Assembly (NCBI GenBank): GCA_026225945.1
Contig: JAMJFZ010001815.1
Span: forward strand, 2,977,501-3,041,500
Source of the DNA: Cricetomys ansorgei
Taxonomy: Eukaryota > Chordata > Mammalia > Rodentia > Nesomyidae
DNA: 64,000 nucleotides
Direction: 5' to 3'
The notes beneath the pieces are model-generated. The model made no database searches. It was not told the origin of the DNA and worked only from the letters and a program-made list of their open reading frames with translations. Positions 55,301 to 64,000 of the stretch are shown one piece after another. Position numbers and translations under genes: made by a program. Each line of letters begins with the position of its first letter. Position 1 is the first letter of the stretch.

Positions 55301-58300
55301 TTTTAAACTAACCCAGAGATAATACAAGAAATGTACACTAATATCTTATCACTTTGCATACATTTTAGGATAGAGTAGGTATCAGTCTGACTTCATTGAG
55401 GCCTGGTTTTTTAACTGAAATTATAGAGCGGGTTACAGGTGTCTCAGGAGAGAGGGCACTGTGTGGCTTCCTTGCATTCCTTGGGGATTTGCTCATGTTA
55501 TTGTTCCCCTTCCCCCTTTGAAGTTACATGACAGTTCAGTACACAGCCATAGGTTTAGGGTCAAAATGTCAGAGATTCTGCAAACAATTGAAAGGGAGCT
55601 GAAGCGTATCCAGCATCTTCTGTGTGTGGGTCCTGTGGCTTCTGATCTTAGGTGGGTTCCCTGTGAGGTGTATGTCTTTCTAGAAAACCTAGAATGTTTC
55701 TATCACATGGCTCTCCTTTATGCCAGTGGCCACAGCTGTGCTTGCTCCTGGCTGGCTCTTCAGCACTGTGAAGGCAAATCCAAAAAGGATCAAGCGCCTC
55801 CACCCTCCTCCCCTTACATCCTGCAGCATTTCCCCCCACCTATGCAGACCCTCTGGCTGCCAGCACAACAGAACACAAGCTGATACAAGAAGACATGCAT
55901 ACCACACACTTCCCTCTGGAGCCTGAGCCAAGAATCCTTCTCGCCTGAGAAACACAGGCCAGTGTTGGTTTTGGACACTATCACCAACTAACAGTACAAT
56001 GTGTGACCTGTTTTCTTGGAGATTAGCAATCAAAATAGACCTCAAAAGGTTTCACCCTAATAAACCTGCTGGCAGGTAACTTGCCAAGGATCAGAGCAAG
56101 TCCTGCTGAGAGGCTGGTGCATAAGAGGCGGTTGATGAAAATAGATACTCTGTTAAAATCGACCCGCACGCAGGTTAACAATCTCCTTTGCCTCGGCACG
56201 AAGTGCAGCCACAGACCCACTAGATGCTGAGAAAATGCTTAATGCTTCACTTTGCTGATGTGTGTGCAGAACAGTCTCTGCAGAGGCTGTGAAGAAGAGG
56301 AAGGCAAATGAGGCTACTAGAAGGTGGAGGAGTTGCCCATGAAGTCACCCTGGGTTTAGTCTTCCCAGCTTCCCTTCCAGCTGGCCAGCTTCCTGGCCTC
56401 ACCCTGATTTTCCTTGAGAGATAAAACTTTCATACTACCCTCCCACCTTTAATCTGGTTTTGATTCCTACCCAGGTTACTGAGTTCTCTGTGTCCCATCC
56501 CTGGGCTTTGGGTCCTGCCTCCCTCTAAATCACAGACCTTGCTTCCAGCTCCACCTGGGTGCCGATGGTAACAGGGCTGATTCCTGATCTCTGTAGCAGC
56601 TCTTCATTCCAGTAATGTGATATAGAACCCATCTAGGAACCAGACATGAGCTGGCTTGCTTCTCTGGCAGAGACTCTGGGGTAGGTCCAGCTCCAGCCAT
56701 GGCCTTGGTACCTGCTGCCATGGAAAAGTGTGCCCTGTGCTTCTCCGTCTATTTCACACAGATGCCTCGGGAACCCCAGGAGAGTAGAAACTAACTTTGA
56801 GACAGCCTGGTGGCAGGTTTCAAACCCACTTCCTGCCTCTTTATGTGACAGAGAACCTAGTGAGTCCTGGGGTAGTAGTATCAGATCATTTAAGCCTGGC
56901 TGTTTGGGCCCCATGGTGAGGCAGTACATGGAAGCAGGGACAGTATACTGGAGCAAATTGCTTACTCCTTGGCTGAGAAGAAAGAGATCAGAGCAGAAAG
57001 AGCTAGATTCCCCCAGTCTCCTTTAAGGATGTACCCTCAGTGACCTAGAGACCCCGCCCCCCACTATGCCCCCCCATAAAGGCTTCACTATCCTCCAAGA
57101 GTGAAAGGTGAGACATCTTTTACTGAGCTGGAAAACATCCCCAGTGCTGAAATCAAAGTTGGGATAATTGAACTCGGAAGCCCTCACAACTATCTGTGAG
57201 TGCGGAGGGCTACAGTTGAGGGAGGTATACACCTGCTGGTCCTGTGTACATTTGCCAGTGTTTTCTGTCCACAACGTGAGTCTCTCAATCCTAGTGAATT
57301 TGTCACAAGACAGGTAGGGTGAAGGGAAGTGTGAAGGCTTCTGTCTGTCCCACCTCTGCCCATGGACTATCAGAAACACAGTCTGAGGGATGAGGAGGCC
57401 ACGTGAAGCTCTGGCAGAGCTGTTGCCCTGTTGCAGATCATACGCCTGCCTGCACAGTGACCCGTATTACATGCTCGTGTTCTCAGAGAGGTGAGAACCT
57501 CAGTGGAACTGTGGTGGGGAGAAGAGTCTGGCTTTATTTTATATGTTCTCATTTGAAGTTTTTAAAGCAATAGATAGACAATTAATGTGACCCTCCAGAA
57601 AGTAAAGGCATGGATTCATGTTCGGTTCCCAGAAATGAAGAGGGGGTTCATTTGTAGTCTGGGGAAATCCTGGAGGTCCCACTGAGCCAAGCTCTCCGGG
57701 ATTCTCTAGGGCAGGCAGTGTCGGCAGTGGGCAGACAGCAGCCCTGCTCTAGAAGAGCAAGTGTACACAGGGCTTCTCATGACCTACCACATGCAGCTTT
57801 CCTGCAGCCTAGCTCTCAGATCCTTGCAGCACCTACTAAAGCTATGGCCTGCCAGTTACTTCCCTTAATGCAGGAAGAGTCACTCCCAAGCCCAAATTCG
57901 CTGCCACCTCCTGCAAAGTCAGGCTTTTCGAATTAGCCTGGAGGCTGTCTGCAAAGGAGGTCTCAGGGCAAAGCCCAAATGACTGCCTTGGTCGGGGCAG
58001 ATACTACACAGAACAGCTTTTATACGGCAGCCTATATTAGTTCATGTGTATTCAGGAAACTCAAATTCAATTTGACAAACAGTGACCAAACTGCAAACTG
58101 ATGTGAATGCAGTAATGTTTCAATTCTTCTGGTGAGGGGCTCCTAGCCTTTCTTTCTGCTGATATGAGCAAGAGAAAGATCATGTGGCATGATCTAGCAC
58201 AGCCAATGTACAGGTATCCCACAGAGCTTCTGTGGTGGAGTTACCCTATCAATCTTTTGGTGGGGTGTGCTGGGTAGTAGAGGGGAGGGAACAGAGTAAA

Positions 58301-58340
58301 GCAGACATTCCAAGAGACTCATCCTGATAACTGGGGGTGT
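55301..58340. other. unique sequence, no feature recognised
   Basis: Three kilobases without a repeat I can name. The largest frames are 140 codons at 55461-55883 (plus), 118 codons at 55689-56045 (minus), 107 codons at 56633-56956 (minus) and 118 codons at 57023-57379 (minus). None resembles a known product. C-runs lie at 57048-57076. Confidence 0.4.
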
Positions 58341-58352
58341 AGATCAGAGAGA

Positions 58353-58396
58353 GTAGATGGGAGGGAGGGAGGAAGGGAGGGAGAGGAGGGGAGTAT
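58353..58396. repeat. (GGGA)n purine tract
   Basis: Short run of GGGAGGGA units with GGAA variants. Confidence 0.85.
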
Positions 58397-58399
58397 TAG

Positions 58400-59480
58400 T
58401 TTAGCAGGTTCAAAGTCCTGGTCAACAATACTGATAAAAAAAAAAGAAAAACCCTCTGCTGAAAAGATTCTTCCTTCACTGGCTGAAGGCAGATCAAGAT
58501 CAGGTGGAGGCAAGGAACAGGAAGGGGTCTCAAAGCCCCTCTTCTTGCTTAGGATTGTATTATAGTCTCTGATTCCCTGGCCTGGTAACTTGCCAAGCAT
58601 ATTCTTAGGGAAAGAAAATCTCTCAAATACGTCCTTCGTCCTTCTTTAAGCCTAACACACTACAGAAACACAAGGTACCAAGAACAACAGCACAAGGAAG
58701 CAGACAGGGATCCAAGAGGGCAGGTGAGTCCATCCCTAGGCAATGAGGCCAGACAATCAGACTGCCTGGAGGGTAAATGCAAAACATAGAATTTCAAATT
58801 GTAGAAAGGATGGTGAAAGGAGAAGGGAGAGTCCCTTTTGAGTTTGACATCTTGCTGACTGTTTCAGATGGCTGACAATCATTTGCACTGACGCTCCCTG
58901 GAGCTGTCTCAGAAGGCAGACCACCAACCCACTACCGTTGTACCGTAATGGCCCAGCCTCTTCGCTATGCAGATGATTTGAAAAATGTCTGTACAGTTAG
59001 TATAGCCTAAAAAATTATTTATTTATTTTTAGTTTTCTGGCAATTATTACTACCAGAAGATGTTGAAAATCACACATTTTAGAAAAAGTATCTCTGGTAT
59101 TCTGACAGTCAATTACCCAATCAGTGGTATAAAAAGAAACTTGGTTTTTCCAGAAAGTTCTGACATGACCCTCGGGTCCAATTTTAAACTGTCTTGCAAA
59201 CTAGCTAGAAGATTGTCCTCCATTTTCTTACTAGGAGAACTTAAGACACATATAGTTCACTTTCTCCATACACAAATCTATACCATGGTGCAGAATTATC
59301 CACAGGAGGCATTCTAGAAACGTTGCAGTTGAGACATAACCATCAAATGGATTTAGGGAAGGATAGAAAAATCAAGGAATCTCTTTTCATAAGGTAAAAA
59401 GAGAGGCACTGCTCCCTTTGTTTCACAGGTGAGGTGAAGAAGAGAAAGTAGGACCTACCCAAGTCACACGCATCCCGGCT
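58400..59480. other. unique sequence with one exon-like segment
   Basis: A 73-nt segment at 58651-58723 is preceded by a pyrimidine-rich run ending TTTAAG and followed by a perfect donor CAG|GTGAGT, and two of three frames are open. There is no supporting partner exon, so this may be chance. Otherwise nothing recognised; AT-rich TTATTTATTTATTTTTAG at 59014-59031. Confidence 0.3.
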
Positions 59481-59483
59481 GCT

Positions 59484-59815
59484 ATACTTTGGATCTTATA
59501 TATCCCCTACACCCATGTGTTAGAACCTTGGTCCCCAAAACTGGGATGTAGCTCAGTAGAAACTGCTAAGCATATACATGACTCGGGTTGGATCCCCGGA
59601 ACTTAAAATGAACAAAGAATAACAACGAAAGCTTTGGTTCCCAGAGAAGGACTGAGGATGTCCTTGGAGGGATCAGGAGATCCCAGACCCCGACTCTCTT
59701 GCTCATTGGCCCTGAGGTGAACAGTTTGTGATCCCACCATGCTGACATACGGCCTCAGCAGGGGCCCGTGTAACGGAGCTAATCAAGAACACTCAAAACC
59801 ACGAGCCAAAATAGT
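59484..59815 (+). mobile_element. MaLR-like or L1-3'-like ancient repeat, split by an ID-like SINE
   Basis: CTGCTATACTTTGGATCTTA, 'CCCATGTGTTAGAACCTTGG', then after the SINE 'CATTGGCCCTGAGGTGAACA', 'GATCCCACCATGCTGACAT' and ACCACGAGCCAAAATAG. This is the order of an old mammalian interspersed repeat; the exact family was not determined. Confidence 0.5.
59543..59628 (+). mobile_element. ID-like tRNA-derived SINE
   Basis: GGGATGTAGCTCAGTAGAAA (A box), 'CTGCTAAGCATATACATG', GGGTTGGATCCCCGGAACTT (B box) and an A-rich tail. It sits inside the older repeat, and the flanks CTTGGTCCCCA (left) and CTTTGGTTCCCA (right) look like a mutated target-site duplication. Confidence 0.75.
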
Positions 59816-59829
59816 TTTCTCTGAAGTGA

Positions 59830-61960
59830 CAGGAAGCTAGCACAGCCCCATAGTTTCTGGCCTTGTGTTTAGCTCCCTCCCTCTGGGCCAGGCTGGCCCA
59901 GAGCCCTGCTTGGACAGACCATTCAGATTGTCTGCCAGTGAGAAGAAGAAGAGAGAGTGAGACAAGGTTGCAAGGCTGACTCATAAAATTACTCCACATG
60001 GGGAAACAGTTTTAGTGTGGCTTAAGTAAACATCCCAGGAGAAAGGAAGGTATGAATTGTCCCCTCTCAGAGATGTGGGGATGGAGGGTCAGAGGCCACA
60101 TGTGCAAGTGTTTCAAGGTGTCTTGACTAGGGTGAGAGAGAGTTAAACAGTCAAAGTGGGCAAGCTGAAAGGTGGATAAATCTCTCCAGAAAATGCCTCA
60201 GAGCAGAGAGACAGGGGTCTTAAACATGCAGTTCAGAGTAGGGAGTTTTGTTTCTCATTAAGATTTCAAGTGAAAAGCAAGAAGCATATGTTTTAGGGTC
60301 TGCACCAGGAAAGCTCTCATGAATTAGGGTCCAACATTCGCTGACAGGACTGAACTGTGATGCCAGCTTTATTTCTTGCTCTTGGTAGTTCAGCCAACCA
60401 AACGGAGCCTTTCCCAGGGGTGCTATCAAAGCCACAATGGAAACTTGCATCAAGCGTTCCAAGCAAGCTTTAACCACCCATGGAAAACTCCGAATCATAG
60501 AGTCGTTTGTGGGTTTGGCTGGGAGTCAGACATGTTTTGAGGCTTCAAACACTGACTCTTTGCATCCATTAAATAGGTTTGTGAAAAAAGAAAGAGCAGA
60601 GAAATGGGATACGGAAACTGCATCTCAGAGTCAAGCATCTTCCTCTGAAGCAGAGGTGGAGTCTCAGGCAAATGAACAGAGTGTGGGTTCTAGGAGTGGG
60701 AGATGGGAGCGCCAACAAAATCAAGCTCCTCCCCTTCCTTGGAGGAAGACTTGCGGTGTCCTTTTCTGCATAATCTCTGAGAAGACTGGTGCCCTGTCAA
60801 CTGTTTGGTTTTCTTCTGAGCAAGGCAATAATGCTTTTTAGAGAGCATGTAGAATCTGCTGAGCCACCACACCAGAATCCGGTTCTGTGTCATCTAGATG
60901 CATGCGGACACCTGCCTCCAGATCCCCAGGTGGAGAGGGCGTGGTTTTTGATCACCCCTGTTGCTTCTCCTGGCTTTCTGATCCTAGGCACTTACTCACC
61001 TTCCAACCATATGAGGCAATTGGAAGATGAGCTCTGAATCAAGGCTGAGTCATCCAGGCAGCTTCCTGTCCAGGGTAGAGTAGGGATGTCTACGTGAGAG
61101 AAATCTCTGTCCAAATGTGTTCTCAAAGTTTTCCAGGGCTGGTGGTGAGTTAGTGAAAACCATATAGGGAGGTCCGTCTTTCTGTCCTGTTTCATGTATT
61201 CCATCAGAGGAAGGAGACCCCAGTCCACTCCTCACAGCTGGGCCTGCCACCAGCCCCTCTCACTAGCTGACCTGCCACCAGGTGGTAGCATTTACCTGCC
61301 CCGTAAACTCAGTCTCCAATCTGGTCCAGGCCAACCCAGCATCAGCATTCGGATCACTGAACCACAGTCTGAACCTTCTGACTTTGTGAAGTTTCTGTCT
61401 GTGCTAACCTCCCATAACAGAAGACGTGATACATGAGATTGCTCTGTATAGTGTGCTTCTGTTCTCCCTCCCTTCTTGCAGAAATTGACATGGGTTTTCA
61501 GTAACCTATCCCAGGCAGTTGGAATTCCAAGGAGTTGTTTCACTCAAAGCCCTGCAGAATCACCCGGAGGGCTGTGTCCCTAAGGAGCTGCACTCTGACA
61601 TGGTTCCAGTATATCCTGAGTGCAGCTGGCTCCAGGTTCTGAGACACGCAGCTAAGCACTCATTCCCTTGAGCTGCCCCAGCTGTGTGGCCTCAGAGCCC
61701 AGATAGTGACAGAACTACAGACACACTGTGATAAACAAGAGAACTCAATAACCTATCACTTGCCCTTGTTGTGACTTGGTTCTGTTTAGGGAATTAGAGT
61801 ATCTCTCAATTTCTTTTTCTTCGGCGAGCCAGCCTGTTATCTAGAGCAGAATTTTTCTCTCCAGAAGAGAATCTTCTATTTTTAGAACAGGAGCTTAATC
61901 TCTTCCCTGATGAGAGAGAGTGTTTCCTTCTTATTCTTGAATCCATCACCCCTTTACCCT
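59830..61960. other. unique sequence with one plausible open frame
   Basis: No repeat family recognised. The frame at 60437-60841 (134 codons) starts in a strong context (ACAATGG, A at -3, G at +4), and its middle is charged and Ser/Gln/Glu-rich, which is less random-looking than other frames here. It matches nothing I recognise and lacks splice evidence, so it is not called as a gene. Confidence 0.35.
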
Positions 61961-61971
61961 TGAATAAAAGC

Positions 61972-62212
61972 TAGTGTTTACTGGAGACCTACTGTGTGCT
62001 GAGCACTGTACTGTTGGGTCCTAAGTGGTTTACATGTCAGACTGCAAAAGACTAAAAACCTCCATAATAATTCTTTAAAATAGATATTAATTAGGCCATG
62101 TAACAAATAAACAGATTGAGGGTTAGGAAGCTCTAGGGCTTACCCAAGGTCACAGATCTCATCCTAGGCAGGGCATTCAGGTACAGACCTGGATTCAGAG
62201 CTCTATACATCC
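61972..62212 (+). mobile_element. MIR SINE
   Basis: CTACTGTGTGCTGAGCACTG, 'GTGGTTTACATGTCAGA', 'CTCCATAATAATTC', 'AACAGATTGAGGGTTAGGAA', CTTACCCAAGGTCACAGATC and 'GTACAGACCTGGATTCAGAG' follow the MIR consensus from head to tail, including the deeply conserved core. Nearly full length for a repeat of this age. Confidence 0.85.
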
Positions 62213-62639
62213 ATAGTAGACTTTATATTTTCCAGAATCTGTTATCCGTTCTGCTATAAAAATCACTAATTCAAAAATGAGAGGTTGTGATAAGCTACTT
62301 TTCAGTGACTGGTCCCTTCGTGCATCCAGATTGTCTCATGAATTTTTAATTTAAAATGGTTTATTCTTTGAGTTGTTCATGCGAGTAGATGCTATGAAAC
62401 CTAGAAATTGTCTAACCTTCCTGTTTCCAGAGAACCTTCCCTGGCTCTGTGTAATTGTCTCTAGGTGATTAGTCTCTTACTCTTCTTAAGTGAACACGTG
62501 CTACTTCAGTTTTAAAGCATTTAACATTTTTAACAGATAGCATATTTAGGTTTCTTGAATGTTACAGGAAACAAATAAAAATAATGCAATAATAAAAAAA
62601 AAAATCTCCTTTCCCTCCTGTCCCCCAGCCTCCCAGAGT

Positions 62640-62960
62640 CAGTCACATAAAGAATGTATTGTTTTTCCTCTCTTTGTTCACAGAGGCAGATGATTGGTCA
62701 CGATCTAGGAACTGTTCTCTGCTTTTATTTTTCTTGGTTGGTGTGTCTTGGAGATCACGCCAAATCACGTAAATATACTTATTACACTTTTAACAGCTAC
62801 ACTCATAAATAGTTTGTAAATGTGCTGTGCTGTGTTTAATAAGGCCCCTGTTTTGCTGTTACAAACAAATTGCCCAACTACACCCGTGTGCCTATCATTT
62901 TGCGTAGGAACAAGTGCATACAAGATAGGTTCCTGTGAGAGGAAAACCTAGGAATGGCCA
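62640..62960 (-). mobile_element. ancient L1M fragment, reverse orientation
   Basis: The section CTGTTTTGCTGTTACAAACA, 'ACCCGTGTGCCTATCATTTT' and AAACCTAGGAATGGCC resembles the antisense 3' part of an L1M element. Diverged; left limit uncertain. Confidence 0.4.
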
Positions 62961-62984
62961 ACAATACATGCAGTTTTAATTAAA

Positions 62985-63375
62985 GACATTTTTCATCATG
63001 GGATTTTTCAAGCATTGCAAAAGGAGAAGGGAATATGGTGAATTCTCAACATTCACCATTGAGCTCCAATCACTACCAAAATCCATTGGTGAGACAGCTT
63101 TCCAAATACATTTTGTCTCCAACTATTTCCTTAGTTTATCCTGACTCAACCCTGACATGTTACTCTACTGGTCAATACTTCGGAAAAGTTTATGAAAAGT
63201 AAGGACTTTTTAAAGGAAAATATCTATATGCAATTTCATATAAAATAAACTATTTATTAATATCATCAAATATCCTGTCAATGCTCAAATTTCCCAAAAT
63301 GGTTCATAAAAATTTCTTTTTTCAATAGTTTGTTCTGTGATCAAAATCCAAACACAAATTGTGGCTAGATGGGGT
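62985..63375. mobile_element. ancient L1M-type 3' UTR fragment
   Basis: TTAATATCATCAAATATCCT, 'CAATGCTCAAATTTCCC', 'AATGGTTCATAAAAATTTC' and 'AGTTTGTTCTGTGATCAAAA' follow a well-known mammalian L1M 3' UTR consensus closely for such an old element. Orientation not assigned. Confidence 0.6.
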
Positions 63376-63460
63376 TTTTGTTGTTGTCTGTTTCGTTTTA
63401 TTTTGTTTTTGTTCTTTTGTTTTTTGCTTTGTTCCTCTGGCTTCTCTCTCTGTCTGTCTT
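63376..63460. repeat. T/G-rich low-complexity tract
   Basis: TTTTTG, TTG and TTTCG units with interruptions, then CT-rich TTCTCTCTCTGTCTGTCTTT. Confidence 0.7.
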
Positions 63461-64000
63461 TTCTCAGCATTGTTGTAGAAATGGGCAAATCTCTTTTGAG
63501 AGGCTGAATTTTCCTGACCATATGGCCATTGAGGCATTTAATATCTCTTTAATGTTGAGAGGAAAATGCAAAAGTTAATTGGAGAACTTTTAATAAAGAA
63601 AGCAACATGACAGAATCTATATGACACACCTACAGCAGTTAGTAGGAGAAAATTTACATAGCTAATTATGCCAAGAAGAATAAAACTAACTGCGCAATTC
63701 ACAAAATTTAAACAAACAAAAGAAAGCAGGAAAGGGACAAATACAGAATTAGTGTTTCATCATTCTTTGAACCGGTATTTTTAAACCGAGGCCTTAGAAT
63801 GACCATCTGAGATGTAGACAGTTTTGCAATTTGTAGCTTTTATACGGAGAAAGTAAACTGTAGTAGCCTCAGAGCGATTAATCGGTCTATGTACACTTTA
63901 CTTTGAATCTAAGCTACAGCCTACCTTGAACATCAGTGGGAATGCAGGGTATCCCTCACTTGGAAGATGGGGACCGGAGTGGAATGGATTCCCTGTGTGC
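63461..64000. other. unique sequence, no feature recognised
   Basis: AT-rich, runs off the right edge of the window. No gene or repeat family recognised. Confidence 0.4.

Noticed and set aside
59400..59475. MIR-like fragment (TTTCACAGGTGAGG ... CCCAAGTCACACGC)
   Set aside because: Only the core region is suggested, too short to support against a chance match.

Overview
This window is mammalian, and specifically muroid rodent, nuclear DNA. It carries rodent-type SINEs (B1, B2/B3-type, B4-type and ID-like tRNA-derived elements), rodent Lx-type LINE-1 3' ends, three copies of a rodent hAT-Charlie transposon (URR1-like), and many long microsatellites. Older layers shared by placental mammals are also present: a MIR, MLT1/MST-like MaLR LTRs and L1M fragments. 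I saw no fresh rat-type ID (BC1-like) insertions and no young mouse L1, so a rodent other than mouse or rat (for example a cricetid) is possible, but the sequence alone does not settle the species. Family names are from memory of consensus sequences, not a database search.

No protein-coding gene, rRNA, functional tRNA or CRISPR array could be recognised. Open reading frames are short. The longest ones (about 240 codons near 25.5-26.5 kb) are a side effect of CA-rich repeats that contain no stop codons in several frames. The best hint of a gene is at 37.4-37.65 kb, where a perfect CArG box, a GATA site and a TATA-like sequence that is also a perfect MEF2 site are followed about 120 bp later by a consensus splice donor. 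This looks like a muscle-type promoter with a short non-coding first exon reading rightward. About 1 kb of CpG-retaining, repeat-free sequence follows it and could hold an intronic enhancer. A second, smaller CpG-rich patch lies at 5.6-5.9 kb.

Layout. 0-6 kb: mostly unique sequence with a TTTA microsatellite, a B3-type SINE and the CpG-rich patch. 6-11 kb: L1 fragments, a B2-family SINE, TG repeats and an MLT1-like LTR. 11-18 kb: unique sequence with a GGAA tract, a TTTA/purine/GT block and the 3' end of an L1. 18-20.5 kb: B1, then an old minus-strand L1 split by URR1. 20.5-26.3 kb: GA tract, a 27-bp minisatellite, B2 and B1 SINEs, a URR1 split by an LTR, and a 600-bp CA-rich higher-order repeat. 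27-36.5 kb: a repeat-dense stretch with a pyrimidine-rich dispersed repeat, a four-copy LTR-like family, a third URR1 and a cleanly bounded 553-bp solo LTR. 37.4-38.6 kb: candidate promoter and conserved-looking sequence. 38.6-42.7 kb: SINEs and an inverted copy of the 28.8-kb repeat. 43.9-46.6 kb: cluster of solo LTRs. 48-52.5 kb: microsatellites, SINEs, an MLT1-like LTR and another solo LTR. 53.7-54.7 kb: minus-strand Lx-type L1. 54.7-64 kb: mostly unique sequence, a MaLR-like repeat carrying an ID-like SINE, a MIR, and ancient L1M fragments at the right edge.

The strongest observations are structural. Several insertions have intact target-site duplications that fix their ends, and nested insertions give a relative order of events. 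I did not find a new gene system here; most of the window reads as ordinary intergenic or intronic rodent DNA.
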